The notes: generated by a model from the letters alone, not told the origin. Shown: positions 37,201 to 47,004, counted from the first letter of the stretch. The stretch is DNA of 47,261 nt from Corynebacterium sp. (GCA_030450335.1 JAKDIS010000004.1:1-47261); one strand, 5' to 3'. Translations and numbers: made by a program.

Positions 37201-40200
37201 CGGGACGCCAGCTGTGCGTCGGAGACGTGGTCGGCCCACCAGTCGGCGTGCTTGGCCACGGTCTCGCCGGTGCCACGGAAGGTGGCGGTGTCGGCGATCT
37301 CGCCGCCCTCGGCCAGACGGGAGATGTCCTCACGGGCGGTGGCCCACCGGTCGTCGACGAGGATGGCGCGACGCTCGTCGAAGACGGGCGCGACCTGCTT
37401 GGGCCAGGTGGCGCCGAGCTCCTCGCTGACGGCCTGCAGCACCGCGGCGGTCTCGTCGGCCTCGGGGTCGCCGAAGGACGAGGACGCGGGGACGTCGAGG
37501 TCGAGGTCGTGCAGGATGTGGCGGGCCAGGTTGGCCAGCACACCCTCGTCGCCGGTGACCTCCTGGGCGAAGGCGTCGAGCGCGGCGGAGTCCACCGTGC
37601 CGCCGCCGGAACCGCCGGCGCTGGGCTTGGCCACGGGGATGCCGTGGGCGGCACCGACCTGGGTGACTGCCTCGTCGACGATGGCGTTGACGTCGGCCAT
37701 CGACGTCGCCGAGGTCGGCAGGGTCGACAGGTCGCCGCCGCGGGCGGAGGCGCCGTCACGCGAGCCGAGCAGGATCTGCGCGGTGGCGTGGTCGACCCAG
37801 CCGGGGCCGAGCTCCCAGGTGCCTGTGACGCGGTCGGCGATGGCGGTGGCCTTCGCCCCGGCGGCACCGAAGAGCTTGCGCAGCCGGTCCTTGACGGCCT
37901 CGCTGAGCACCGGGCCGAACGCGGAGTAGTTGTGCGCCGCGGCGTCCACGGTGGCGGACAGCGTGGTCACGTCGGCCTCGGCTGCACCCTCGACGCTGGA
38001 CAGTCCCAGCTCCGCGGAGATGTCCATGAGCAGCTGGTTGAGCCGCGAGGACACACCGTTGGTCAGCGTGCCGGTGGTGTCGGCACCACCGATCTGCTCC
38101 GGACGCAGCTTGTTGGCGTAGGCCAGCAGCGTCTTGATCGCGTCGGACGCCTTGTACGGCAGGTCCGCGGGACGCTCGACGGAGCCGGCCGGTGCCGGGG
38201 GCTCCGGGGTGGCGTAGCCCTCGTCGACGGCGGGGGACGGTGCGGACGCGTCGGGACGCGCCTCGGCGACGACGTCGCCGGTGGCCACGGCGTCCTGCTC
38301 TGCGGGAGCCGGGTCCGCCGGCGCTGCCGGGGCCTCGATGGTCTGGACGTCCTCGTGGTAGACGGCCTTCTCGTCGCGCTGCACGTTGCGCACGGCGACG
38401 TCGGCGCCGGTGAAGCGGGGCAGGCGCAGCGTCTTGGTCGCCAGGTTCGCCAGCGTCGGGGCGGCGCCGAGGCCGACCTCGACGAGCTCGTCGATGTCCA
38501 GGCGGTCGGTGGCCAGGAGCAGGTCCTGGGTCTCGATCCAGCGCACCGGGGAGGCGAACTGCCAGCACAGCAGCTCGATGAACAGGGTGCGCGCCACCTC
38601 GGCGCGTCCTGCCTCGTCCTTGGTACGGGCGTCCCAGTCGTCGAGCACGGCCTGGGCCGGCTCGGCGGGCACCACGTCCAGGATGGACTGCACGAACTCA
38701 CGGGTCAGCTCGAACGGGCGGGCCACGAGGTTCGGGATGTAGCGTCCCACCAGGACCTCGTGGTCGATGGTCGCGGGCAGCAGGTCGTCGAGCTTCTCGC
38801 GGAAGTCGGGCACACCGGGGTGCAGCACGCGCGAGTGGAAGGGCACGTCGATGCCCGGGACCATCATGAACGAGCCCTTGCCGCCGGCGGCGGCGGTGCG
38901 CTCGGCGGCGTCCTTCTGCAGGGCGTCCAGGCCGGCGACGGTGCCGGCGACGGAGTACTGCTCGCCGGCGAGGTTGAAGTTCACGATCTCCAGGAACTCG
39001 CCGGACTCCTCCGCCACGGACTCCACGTACTCCACGACGTGGTCGTCGTCGACGCCGAACTGGTTGGGGCGCAGGGCACCCATCCGGTAGTCCGAGCGGC
39101 CGTTCTCGTCACGCGGGATGAGGTGGTGCATGGTGGAGCCGCGGTGGAACACGACCTCCAGCACGGTCTCCAGCTCGATGGTGCCGGCGTAGGCCGACAG
39201 GGCGGTGTACTCGCCGAGCGAGTGGCCGGCGTAGTAGGCGTCGGCGACCAGGGCGTCGGCCTCACGCAGGCGCGCGGTCTGCGCCAGCGCCAGGGTGGCC
39301 AGGGCGACCTGGGTGAACTGCGTCAGGTACAGCACGCCGTCCGGGTGCTGGTAGGTCACACCGTTGGCGGTCAGCGACGTGGGGTTGTCGCGGACCACGG
39401 TGAGGATGGAGAAGTCCAGGGTGGCGCGGGTGTGCGCGTCGGCGCGCTCCCAGACAGCGGCGGTCGCCTTCGAGGCGGCGCGCTCGTCCAGGCCCATGCC
39501 CTTGGACTGGATGCCCTGGCCGGGGTAGACGTACGCGGTGGACGGGGCGGCGGTGACGGCGGTGCCCTGGGACACGAGCTCGTCGTTGATCCGGCAGGTC
39601 ACCTCCAGCAGCAGTCCGCCGCCGGCGACGCGTCCGGTGCGCTCGACCTGGATGTCCACCGGGTCACCGAGCTGGACGAGGCCGAACATGCGGTACGTCC
39701 AGCCGAGGATGCGGTGGCCGGATCCGGCGGCGGACGCGGCGTGCTGGGCGGTGGCCGAGAGCCACATGCCGTGCACCAGCGGTGCCTGCAGCCCGGCGAC
39801 GCGGGCGGCGACGTGGCTGGTGTGGATCGGGTTGAAGTCGCCGGAGACCCAGGCGAAGGGGGTCATCTCCGCCGGGGCGTTGACGCGGGTGCGCAGCAGC
39901 GTGGAACGCGGGGTGTCGGTGACCTCCGCGCCGGTGCCGCCGGCGGCGGCCGGCTCGGCCGGCGGGGTGGTGCCGAAGGCGCGGCCACGGATGGCGAAGC
40001 GCTCGGTCTGGCGTCCCAGCAGGACGCCCTCGGCGTCGTGCATGTGGTGGTGCACGGTGACGACGCGTCCGGAGGACGACTCCTCGATGCCGGCGGCCCA
40101 GCTGGACACGGTGACGGTCAGCGGGGCGCGGGCGGCGAGCTCCTCGGCGGAGACCTCCAGGGCCACGGTGTGGTCCAGGTGCACGGCGTTGAGCAGGCCC

Positions 40201-43200
40201 TCGATGACGGGGTACTCGTTGACCGTGGCCGAACCCAGGGCCGCGTAGATCGCCGGCCAGCAGGTACCGAGCAGGGCGTCGGGCACGATGGAGGCGCGGG
40301 TGGCGCCGCCGCCGACCGCGGAGAGGTCGCCGAGGTCGTCGCCGGTCACACCGGCGTGCTCGGAGCCCAGGGAGCCGGTGAGGGTGAAGTCGTAGCTGAA
40401 CGTGCCGAAGGGGGTCTCGTCGGTGGTGGAACCGGCGACCTTGGTCGGCATCGCGGTGATCTCATCGCCGGTGACGGCGGTGTTGCCCACACCGGCGGTG
40501 CCGGCGAGCAGCCCGTACATGGTGTCGGGCAGGCGCTCCTCGTCGACGACGGGCATGCCGCCGGTGATGCTGGTGGTGTCCAGGATCAGCGGGACGGGCA
40601 GGCTGCGCACGGCGTGGACCTGCGCGTCGCCGGAACCGGCGGCGGTGTCGTCCCAGAAGGTGTCCAGGTGCAGGTCGATGGTGACGGTGACGGGGTTGCC
40701 GTCGGAGCCGTCGTTGGTGACCACCAGGTCGTAGCGGTCCTCGTCGATGACGTGGGCCGGGTTGTCCATCAGGTGGCCGGTCCAGGAGATGTAGGGCACG
40801 GCCTTGAGCAGGGACTCCACGTCCACGGCGTCCTCGGTGCGCGACCACGCGGTGACCGGCTCGGTGTCGGCGATGCGGGCGCGGCAGGCCTCCTCGAAAC
40901 GTCCGAGGAGGTCGGCGACGGGCTCGTCGACGGTGGTGATGCCGGAGACCGAGACCGGTCCGGGGATGATGCGCACCTGGTCGGCGGAGTAGCGGTCGTC
41001 CTGCGCCTGCCAGAGGCAGTCCTTGCCCCACCATGCGAGGAGGTCCTCGTCGATGGCCGGCACGAAGCCCATGGGCTTGGGGTACTTGCGGCACAGGGCG
41101 ATGAACCAGGCGGTGTCCAGCGGGGTCAGGGTGTCGACCTCGGCGGACGGGTAGGCGGCCACGAGGGTCTCCACCGCGGCGGTGGGGTCCTCGGCGGACT
41201 CCACCGTGGGGAACAGGGTCTCCACCGGGCCGTGCTCGGCACTGGTCAGGCGGGCCTCGACGCGCTGCAGGAGTTCCTGGAAGCGCTGCAGCCAGGACGG
41301 GTCGACCCACGGAAAGCTCAGCTCGGCGAAGCGGCGGACGACCTGTGCGTAGGTCATCTTCTCCAGCTCACCGAAGTAGGGCTTGGCGGTCTTGTCCATC
41401 GCCTCGATGATCTCGTCGCGGCGGGCGTTGACGGCCTCGAGCGATCCACCGACCTCCTGGATCAGGCGCATGCACTTGGCGGCGGAGTTGTCGATCTCGT
41501 GGATGTCGGCACGCAGGTGCGACAGGCCCGAGGTCGCGCCACCGGCGGAGTTGCCGGGGGCGATCCAGCCGCCGTTGGGGGCGGTGAAGGCCGCGCCGGA
41601 CGCATCGGCGACACCGGGGGTGTCGACGAGCAGCTGCTTGATCTCGTCGGTGGTCTTGGCCTCCTTGGCGGTCATCGCCGCGGTGCCGACGAGCACGCCG
41701 TCGACCGGCATGGACGGCAGGCCGAGGGCCACCGACCAGTCACCGGAGAGGTAGTCGGCGGAGCGCTCTGGCGTGCCGATGCCGCCGCCGACGCAGAGCA
41801 CCACGTTCTTCTGGCGGCGGATCTCGGCGTAGGTGGCGGTGAGCAGGTCGTCGAGGTTCTCCCAGGAGTGGTGTCCACCGGCGTGACCGTCCTCGACCTG
41901 CAGGATGATGCTGGTGCCGGTGTCCTCGATCTGGCGGGCGATGCCCAGGCCCGCGCGGATCTGGTTGACGGTGCCGGGCTTCAGCGCGATGTGCGAGAAG
42001 CCGGACTGACGCAGCGCGCCGATGACCTCCGGGGCCTCGTCGGGCTCGGGGATGCCGGCGGAGATGACCACGCCGTCCAGCGGTGCGCCGGACTCGCGGG
42101 CCTTGGAGACCACGCGCTGGCCGCCGAAGTGGAGGTTCCACAGGTAGCGGTCCATGAACATGGCGTTGAACTGCACGGCACGGCCCGGCTCGAGCAGTCC
42201 CTTGAGCTTGGTGAGGTTGGCGTCGAAGACCTCTGCGGTGACCTGTCCACCACCGGCCATCTCGGCCCAGTAGCCGGCGTTGGCGGCGGCGGCGACGATC
42301 TCGGGGTCCACGGTGGTCGGCGTCATGCCGGCGAGCAGCACCGGGGAACGGCCGGTCAGGCGGGAGAACGCGGTCTCCACGACCTGCCCGGTGGGCAGGT
42401 CGAGCAGGCGCGGGGCGTAGGACGACCAGTCGACGGTGCGCTCCGGGTCCGGGCCCGGTGCGGCGAGCGCGTCGACGTCGTCGAGGCTGCCGGCGGCGAC
42501 GATGCCGGCGCCGGAGCCCTCGATGACCTCGGCGGAGATCTTCGAGGCGACGACGCCGGGGCCGACGTCCAGGAACCATGCGGAGCCACCATCACGGGCG
42601 GCGGCGACCTGGTCGACCCAGTCGACGTGGTCGGTCAGCACGGCGCGGGCGAAGCGCTCGACAGAACCTGCAGTGTCCGCGGCGAGGCCGCAGCGTCCTG
42701 CCCAGGCGACGACCTGCTCCACCGCGGGCTCCATGGAGCTGTGGTGGAACGGCACGGTGACCTCGAGGTACTCGGTCTGCGGGGCCAGCGGCGCACCGCC
42801 GCGGGTCTTCGCGGTGAGCTCGGCGGCGTCCTTCTCGCCGAGCTGCAGCACGGTCTGCTCCACGACACCCAGGTCCTCCGGGGTACCGGAGAGGATGAAG
42901 CGGCGACGGCCGTTGTGGATGGCGACCTCGACGTCCACGCCGGCATCGGCGATGACGGCGTCGAGGTGGGAGCTCTCCAGACCACGCACGGACAGCATCG
43001 GGGTGTGCTCGCCGACGGCGAAGCCGGCGGAGCGGGTGGTGCGCGCCGCGGCGGCACCGATCAGCCTGGCGACGGCGAAGACCTCGGCGTCCGACGGGCC
43101 GTCCCCGGCGACGAAGGCGGCGCCCAGCACGCCCTGGGAGTGGCCCAGGGCGGTGGCGCGGCCGTCGGCGACGGCGGCGACGGCGTCGAAGCCGGCACCC

Positions 43201-43529
43201 TTGAGCGCGGAGAGCTGCGCGTACTGCACGGCGGTGATGCCGGGCACCGACAGCGCCGCGGAGACGGGGCCGGCGGAGGTCGTCGCGTCACCGGCGAGAC
43301 GCTCCAGCGTCAGGGCGCCGGCCGTGGCGGCGGTGAGCTCGGCGGCGACGGGGGCGAGCAGGTCGTCCGACGCGGTGATCAGCGCACGGATCTCGCCGGC
43401 CAGAGTGGGGTCCTCGGCGAGCTGCGCGCAGGCGGGACGCCAGGGGGTGGCCTGACCGCCGAAGAGCAGGGTGGTCTTCTCGTCGCCGCCGTTCAGGCGG
43501 GAGAGGAAGCTGGAGGAAGAGTCAGTCAT
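34254..43529 (-). CDS. fas: Type I fatty acid synthase
   Basis: A 3,091-residue multifunctional synthase making palmitoyl-, stearoyl- or oleoyl-CoA-range products in the cytoplasm. Domains in order: acetyltransferase (Ser131 in GHSQGVLG), enoyl reductase (about 390-800, LLAGMTPTTVDPEIVAA), dehydratase (His1236 in GDFNPIHTSHVAARV), malonyl/palmitoyl transferase (Ser1437 in AGHSLGEYTALSAY), carrier domain (Ser1827 or Ser1828 in TLTNGVSSRLNQLLMD), ketoreductase (Tyr2299 and Lys in GAYGETKAAFDAI) and ketosynthase (Cys2741 in GACATAAVS, with HDTSTNANDPNE and GHAKGG). All expected active-site residues are present, so it should be functional. ATG 43529 has AAGGA four bases upstream; a GTG at 43568 overlapping the accD stop is less likely. 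It is transcribed with accA, accD and acpS. Confidence 0.97.
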   Translation of the reverse strand: MTDSSSSFLSRLNGGDEKTTLLFGGQATPWRPACAQLAEDPTLAGEIRALITASDDLLAPVAAELTAATAGALTLERLAGDATTSAGPVSAALSVPGITAVQYAQLSALKGAGFDAVAAVADGRATALGHSQGVLGAAFVAGDGPSDAEVFAVARLIGAAAARTTRSAGFAVGEHTPMLSVRGLESSHLDAVIADAGVDVEVAIHNGRRRFILSGTPEDLGVVEQTVLQLGEKDAAELTAKTRGGAPLAPQTEYLEVTVPFHHSSMEPAVEQVVAWAGRCGLAADTAGSVERFARAVLTDHVDWVDQVAAARDGGSAWFLDVGPGVVASKISAEVIEGSGAGIVAAGSLDDVDALAAPGPDPERTVDWSSYAPRLLDLPTGQVVETAFSRLTGRSPVLLAGMTPTTVDPEIVAAAANAGYWAEMAGGGQVTAEVFDANLTKLKGLLEPGRAVQFNAMFMDRYLWNLHFGGQRVVSKARESGAPLDGVVISAGIPEPDEAPEVIGALRQSGFSHIALKPGTVNQIRAGLGIARQIEDTGTSIILQVEDGHAGGHHSWENLDDLLTATYAEIRRQKNVVLCVGGGIGTPERSADYLSGDWSVALGLPSMPVDGVLVGTAAMTAKEAKTTDEIKQLLVDTPGVADASGAAFTAPNGGWIAPGNSAGGATSGLSHLRADIHEIDNSAAKCMRLIQEVGGSLEAVNARRDEIIEAMDKTAKPYFGELEKMTYAQVVRRFAELSFPWVDPSWLQRFQELLQRVEARLTSAEHGPVETLFPTVESAEDPTAAVETLVAAYPSAEVDTLTPLDTAWFIALCRKYPKPMGFVPAIDEDLLAWWGKDCLWQAQDDRYSADQVRIIPGPVSVSGITTVDEPVADLLGRFEEACRARIADTEPVTAWSRTEDAVDVESLLKAVPYISWTGHLMDNPAHVIDEDRYDLVVTNDGSDGNPVTVTIDLHLDTFWDDTAAGSGDAQVHAVRSLPVPLILDTTSITGGMPVVDEERLPDTMYGLLAGTAGVGNTAVTGDEITAMPTKVAGSTTDETPFGTFSYDFTLTGSLGSEHAGVTGDDLGDLSAVGGGATRASIVPDALLGTCWPAIYAALGSATVNEYPVIEGLLNAVHLDHTVALEVSAEELAARAPLTVTVSSWAAGIEESSSGRVVTVHHHMHDAEGVLLGRQTERFAIRGRAFGTTPPAEPAAAGGTGAEVTDTPRSTLLRTRVNAPAEMTPFAWVSGDFNPIHTSHVAARVAGLQAPLVHGMWLSATAQHAASAAGSGHRILGWTYRMFGLVQLGDPVDIQVERTGRVAGGGLLLEVTCRINDELVSQGTAVTAAPSTAYVYPGQGIQSKGMGLDERAASKATAAVWERADAHTRATLDFSILTVVRDNPTSLTANGVTYQHPDGVLYLTQFTQVALATLALAQTARLREADALVADAYYAGHSLGEYTALSAYAGTIELETVLEVVFHRGSTMHHLIPRDENGRSDYRMGALRPNQFGVDDDHVVEYVESVAEESGEFLEIVNFNLAGEQYSVAGTVAGLDALQKDAAERTAAAGGKGSFMMVPGIDVPFHSRVLHPGVPDFREKLDDLLPATIDHEVLVGRYIPNLVARPFELTREFVQSILDVVPAEPAQAVLDDWDARTKDEAGRAEVARTLFIELLCWQFASPVRWIETQDLLLATDRLDIDELVEVGLGAAPTLANLATKTLRLPRFTGADVAVRNVQRDEKAVYHEDVQTIEAPAAPADPAPAEQDAVATGDVVAEARPDASAPSPAVDEGYATPEPPAPAGSVERPADLPYKASDAIKTLLAYANKLRPEQIGGADTTGTLTNGVSSRLNQLLMDISAELGLSSVEGAAEADVTTLSATVDAAAHNYSAFGPVLSEAVKDRLRKLFGAAGAKATAIADRVTGTWELGPGWVDHATAQILLGSRDGASARGGDLSTLPTSATSMADVNAIVDEAVTQVGAAHGIPVAKPSAGGSGGGTVDSAALDAFAQEVTGDEGVLANLARHILHDLDLDVPASSSFGDPEADETAAVLQAVSEELGATWPKQVAPVFDERRAILVDDRWATAREDISRLAEGGEIADTATFRGTGETVAKHADWWADHVSDAQLASRFTGIAAEARDEETTGDFAGQVAVVTGVTPASITGGVVGDLLSQGATVVITASRISPARLEFIKKLYREHACAGAKIWLVPANLSSYRDIDALVDWIGNEQTETVGSEKKLVKPALVPDLFLPFAAPTVSGTVEDAGGNAETQARLLLWSVERSFTALSRIGHEANLAHRLHVVLPGSPNRGTFGGDGAYGETKAAFDAICNKWSNEPWAERVTIAHPRIGWVAGTGLMGGNDPLVDAAVEAGVRVWTPSDIAGELVRLCSSEIRAAASIGPVDADLTGGLDKINLTALREPPSADGAFDTGAAGADAEATQAPVTVNALPSPVRAAQPVAVDGDEAWGEVSADLDDMVVVVGLGEVSAWGSGRTRFEAEYGVQADGSVDLTAAGVLELAWMTGLLTWKDTPVAGWYDAKGEIVPEEEIFPRYRDEVAARAGVRTFVDDVALEDVHTPQAAEIFLDREVTFSVDSAKAAQSFVEADPDFIRATVDEGTGEWSITRLPGARARVPRRATLARKVGGQFPTDFDPTRWGVPASMVEAIDRIAVWNLVATVDAYLSAGFTPAEILQAVHPSDVAMTQGTGFGGMTSMRKLFVDRFLEEDIPSDILQETLPNVVAAHTMQAYVGGYGAMIHPVGACATAAVSVEEGVDKIKLGKADFVVAGATDDMSVESISGFASMNATANSDAMAAKGLNERFYSRANDRRRGGFVEAQGGGTILLTRGSVAAKLGLPVQSVVGYAASFADGAHTSIPAPGMGALAAGRGGQGSKLSKELAKLGVSADDISVVSKHDTSTNANDPNESRLHTRLAAAMGRTEGNPMYVVSQKTLTGHAKGGAAVFQTAGLGDMFRTARIPANRSLDCVDPEMASAPNLVWLREPLQLNRTVRAGLLTSLGFGHVSALMALVHPEAFRIAVANQLGEDAATAWVETASARLRAGVRRREAGMLGHRALFEEIGHRRFAEDVDIDAAEPAMLLDPQARAGEDGLLR

Positions 43530-43564
43530 GATGTCCTTAGTTGTCCGACGGTTCTCTGCAGGGG

Positions 43565-45133
43565 TCACAGGGGCCCGTTGGAGTGGAACTTGAAGTGGCG
43601 GCGGTCGCGGTCCTTGGTGCGCAGGGAACGCAGCGCGGAGGCCAGGGTGTCGCGGGTGTCCGCGGGGACGACGATGCGGTCGATCTCACCGGTCTCGACG
43701 GAGAAGTTCGGGTTGATGTTCTCCGCCTGGTACTCGTCGGCCAGCTGCTTGGTGTAGTCGGCCTTCTCCTCGTCGGGGACCGCGGCGATGTCGCGGCGAC
43801 GCAGGATCTGCACGGCACCCTCGGCACCCATCACGGCGATCTCGGCGTCCGGCCAGGCGAAGGCGAAGTCCGCGCCGATGCCCTTGGAACCCATCACGAT
43901 GTAGGCGCCGCCGTAGGACTTGCGGGTGATCATGGTGACCACCGGCACGGTGCAGTTGCCGTAGGCGTAGATCACCTTCGCGCCACGGCGGATGATGCCG
44001 GCGCGCTCCTGCTCGGCGCCGGGCAGGTAGCCGGGCACGTCGACCAGGGTGACGACCGGCAGGCCGAAGGCGTCGCAGCAGCGCACGAAACGGGCGGTCT
44101 TCTCCGACGCCTCGACGTCCAGCGTGCCGGCGTTGTGCATGGGCTGGTCGGCGACGATGCCGACCGGCTTGCCCTCGATGCAGGCGAAGCCGATGACGAT
44201 CGAGCGGGCCCAGTGCTCCTGGACCTCCACGAACTCACCGTGGTCGACGAGGGACTCGATGACCTCGACGACGTCGTAGGGCATGCGGTTGTCCGCCGGG
44301 ACGATGTCGCCGACACCGCGGGAGGCCTCGATGTCCTCCTTGGTGGGGACGTAGTCGTAGGACGGGGTCTCGTCGTTGCAGTTCTGCGGCAGGTAGTTGA
44401 GCAGGGCGCGGGCGTAGTCGATCGCGTCCTCCTCGTCCTCGGCGAGGTAGTGGGCCACACCGGAGACGCTGTTGTGCATCTCCGCGCCGCCCAGGTCGTC
44501 CAGGCTGATCTGCTCACCGGTGACGGCCTTGACCACGTCCGGGCCGGTGACGAACATGTGCGAGTTCTCGCGCGGCATGATCACGAAGTCCGTGAGCGCC
44601 GGGGAGTACACCGCACCGCCGGCACACGGGCCGAGGATCAGTGAAATCTGCGGGATGAACCCGGAGGCCTCGCAGGACTTGCGGAAGATACGGCCGTACC
44701 ACGACAGGGCGGCGACGCCCTCCTGGATCCGGGCTCCGCCGGAGTCCAGCAGGCCGAAGCAGGGAACCCGCTCGGCGATCGCCCGGTCGATGATGTCCGT
44801 GATCTTCTGGCCCTCGACCTTGCCGAGGGTGCCGCCGCGGATGGAGAAGTCCTGGGCGTAGATGGCGACGGTGCGTCCGTCGATGGTGCCGAAGCCGGTG
44901 GCCACGGCGGAACCGAGGAAGCCCTCGGCGGGGTCGCCGCCGAAGAAACGGCCGTACTCCACGAACGAGCCCTCGTCGCAGAGCATCGCGATGCGCTCAC
45001 GCGCGGTGTACTTGCCCTTGCCGTGCTGGAACTTCTGGGCCTTCTCGTCCGCGGCGGCGGCGAGTGCGTCGTAGTCGACGGAGGCCTTCGCGGCGATCTT
45101 CTCGATCTTGTCGGTCTTCTCGGCGGCGGTCAT
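43565..45133 (-). CDS. accD: Acyl-CoA carboxylase beta subunit (carboxyltransferase)
   Basis: A 522-residue carboxyltransferase moving CO2 from carboxybiotin to an acyl-CoA. Typical motifs are GLLDSGGARIQEGVAALSWYG, LGPCAGGAVYSPALTDF and SYGGAYIVMGSKGIGAD. In Streptomyces propionyl-CoA carboxylase the residue equivalent to Ile412 (in GGAYIVMGSK) decides substrate choice: Asp favours propionyl-CoA, Ile favours acetyl-CoA. Ile here predicts acetyl-CoA, that is, supply of malonyl-CoA to the synthase next door. ATG 45133 overlaps the accA stop (ATGA). No small epsilon subunit gene is seen. Confidence 0.93.
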   Translation of the reverse strand: MTAAEKTDKIEKIAAKASVDYDALAAAADEKAQKFQHGKGKYTARERIAMLCDEGSFVEYGRFFGGDPAEGFLGSAVATGFGTIDGRTVAIYAQDFSIRGGTLGKVEGQKITDIIDRAIAERVPCFGLLDSGGARIQEGVAALSWYGRIFRKSCEASGFIPQISLILGPCAGGAVYSPALTDFVIMPRENSHMFVTGPDVVKAVTGEQISLDDLGGAEMHNSVSGVAHYLAEDEEDAIDYARALLNYLPQNCNDETPSYDYVPTKEDIEASRGVGDIVPADNRMPYDVVEVIESLVDHGEFVEVQEHWARSIVIGFACIEGKPVGIVADQPMHNAGTLDVEASEKTARFVRCCDAFGLPVVTLVDVPGYLPGAEQERAGIIRRGAKVIYAYGNCTVPVVTMITRKSYGGAYIVMGSKGIGADFAFAWPDAEIAVMGAEGAVQILRRRDIAAVPDEEKADYTKQLADEYQAENINPNFSVETGEIDRIVVPADTRDTLASALRSLRTKDRDRRHFKFHSNGPL

Positions 45134-47004
45134 TCTGCGGCCTCCTCGGTGCTCTCGGCGTTGATGTGCAGCAGCGTGTCGCCGGCGTTGACGTTCTGGC
45201 CGACCGCGACGTCGATGGACGCGACGGTTCCCCCGGCCGGGGCGTGGATGTACTTCTCCATCTTCATCGCCTCCAGGACGATGACCACGTCACCCTCCCC
45301 GACGGACGCACCGGGCTCGGTGCCCATGCGCACGACGATGGCCTGCATCGGCGACTTCAGCGCGCCCTCGGCGGTCAGCGACTCGCCGACCGGGGCGGCA
45401 CCGGCGGCGGCCTCGCCGCCACGACGCCGGGAACCGCGACGCGGCTGGCTGCGTCGGACACGCGAGCCGATCTCCTGGCCCATCTCGCCCAGGTTGCCCA
45501 GCCCGCTCTGCATCATCGAACCGAGGTTCGCCAGCCCGTCGGGCAGGGTGATGCGGTGGCGACGGCCGTCGATCTGCGCGGTGAAGGTCCGCAGTGCCGC
45601 GGCGATGCTGCTCTCGTCGTCCTCCCCGTCGGAGTCGGAACCGAGGTTCTCCATGTCCACGGCCGGCAGGAAGGTCGTCTCCAGCCAGCGGGTACGCACC
45701 CGCAGGTCACCGTGGTCGTTGGTGGCGTCGAAGTCCGGGTGGGCCATGATCAGGTCCAGCACCGGGGTGGAGGTGGCGATGCCCTTGATGGACAGCTCGC
45801 CGAGCGCGCGGCGTGCCCGGGCGATCGCGCGGGGACGGTCCGGGCCGGTGACGATCAGCTTGGCGATCATCGAGTCGAACTCCGGGGAGACCTTGTCGCC
45901 GAGACGCACACCGGTCTCGATGCGGACCCCGTGGCCGGCCGGCCACTCGAGTTCCTTGATCTTGCCCGCGGTCGGGGTGAGGTCCTTGGCGGGGTCCTCC
46001 GAGGTCAGGCGCAGCTCGATGGAGTGGCCACGGATCTCGGGAACCTCGGGGATGCTGCCGCCGTCGGCGATGGTGAACTGCGCCTCCACGAGGTCGAGCC
46101 CGGTGACCTCCTCGGAGACGGTGTGCTCGACCTGCAGGCGCGGGTTGACCTCCAGGAAGAAGAGTTCACCCTCCTCGGTGAGCATGAACTCGCAGGTCCC
46201 CAGACCCACGTAGTCGGTGTGGTCGAACAGGGCCTTGGACCACGTCTGCAGGGTCTCGTCGGCACCCTCGGGCAGGAACGGTGCCGGGGCCTCCTCGATG
46301 ACCTTCTGGTGGCGGCGCTGCACCGAGCAGTCGCGCGTGGTGACCACGGCGAAGTTGCCGTGGGAGTCACGCATGCACTGGGTCTCGATGTGACGGCCGG
46401 AGACGATGAAACGCTCCATGAAGAACTTGTCCAGGTCGCCGCCGGCCATCGCGTGGCCCGCAGCGAAGGTCTTCAGGTCCTCGTCGGTGCGGATGACCTC
46501 GATGCCGCGTCCGCCGCCTCCGTCCGAGCGCTTGAGGACGATCGGGTATCCGTGGGCGGCGACGAAGTCGTCGACCTCCTCCATGGACTGCACCGGGTCG
46601 GTGGTGCCGGGCACCGGCGAGACGCCGGCGGCCAGGGCGGTGCGCCGGGCGCTGATCTTGTCGCCGAGCTGGCGGATCGTGTCCGCGGCCGGGCCGAGCC
46701 AGGTCAGTCCGGCGTCCGCGACGGCCTGGGCGGCGTCCGGCACCTCGGAGAGGAAACCGTAGCCGGGGTGGACGGCGTCCGCCCCGGCACGCTGTGCGAC
46801 GTCGATGATCTTGGCGATGTCGAGGTAGGTCTCCTGGAGGGTGGTGCCCTCCAGCGAGTACGCGTCATCTGCCAGGGCGACGGCAGGTGAGTCGATGTCC
46901 TGGTCGGAGTACACGGCAACGGAACGAAGTCCCAGGTCACGGGCAGTACGGACGACACGTGCGGCGATCTCGCCACGATTGGCCACGAGGATGGTGGTCG
47001 GCAT
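45130..47004 (-). CDS. accA: Acyl-CoA carboxylase alpha subunit (biotin carboxylase + biotin carrier)
   Basis: A 624-residue protein. Residues 1-450 are biotin carboxylase: ILVANRGEIAARVVRTARDL at the N-terminus, the ATP-binding loop KRSDGGGGRGIEV, and FFLEVNPRLQVEHTVSE. A linker with a Met/Gly/Arg-rich stretch follows. The C-terminal biotinyl domain carries EAMKMEKYI with biotinylated Lys581. It loads CO2 on its own biotin for the AccD subunit that follows. ATG 47004 has AAGGAG a few bases upstream. C. glutamicum, as I recall, encodes its single essential alpha subunit (AccBC) far from fas, so this copy may be an additional, FAS-dedicated one. Confidence 0.95.
   Translation of the reverse strand: MPTTILVANRGEIAARVVRTARDLGLRSVAVYSDQDIDSPAVALADDAYSLEGTTLQETYLDIAKIIDVAQRAGADAVHPGYGFLSEVPDAAQAVADAGLTWLGPAADTIRQLGDKISARRTALAAGVSPVPGTTDPVQSMEEVDDFVAAHGYPIVLKRSDGGGGRGIEVIRTDEDLKTFAAGHAMAGGDLDKFFMERFIVSGRHIETQCMRDSHGNFAVVTTRDCSVQRRHQKVIEEAPAPFLPEGADETLQTWSKALFDHTDYVGLGTCEFMLTEEGELFFLEVNPRLQVEHTVSEEVTGLDLVEAQFTIADGGSIPEVPEIRGHSIELRLTSEDPAKDLTPTAGKIKELEWPAGHGVRIETGVRLGDKVSPEFDSMIAKLIVTGPDRPRAIARARRALGELSIKGIATSTPVLDLIMAHPDFDATNDHGDLRVRTRWLETTFLPAVDMENLGSDSDGEDDESSIAAALRTFTAQIDGRRHRITLPDGLANLGSMMQSGLGNLGEMGQEIGSRVRRSQPRRGSRRRGGEAAAGAAPVGESLTAEGALKSPMQAIVVRMGTEPGASVGEGDVVIVLEAMKMEKYIHAPAGGTVASIDVAVGQNVNAGDTLLHINAESTEEAAE

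Noticed and set aside
34350..43757. A very long open frame on the plus strand opposite fas (over 3,000 codons)
   Set aside because: Its translation is Val/Gly/His/Arg-rich low-complexity sequence without any domain. It mirrors the codon bias of the minus-strand fas gene, whose active sites are all intact.
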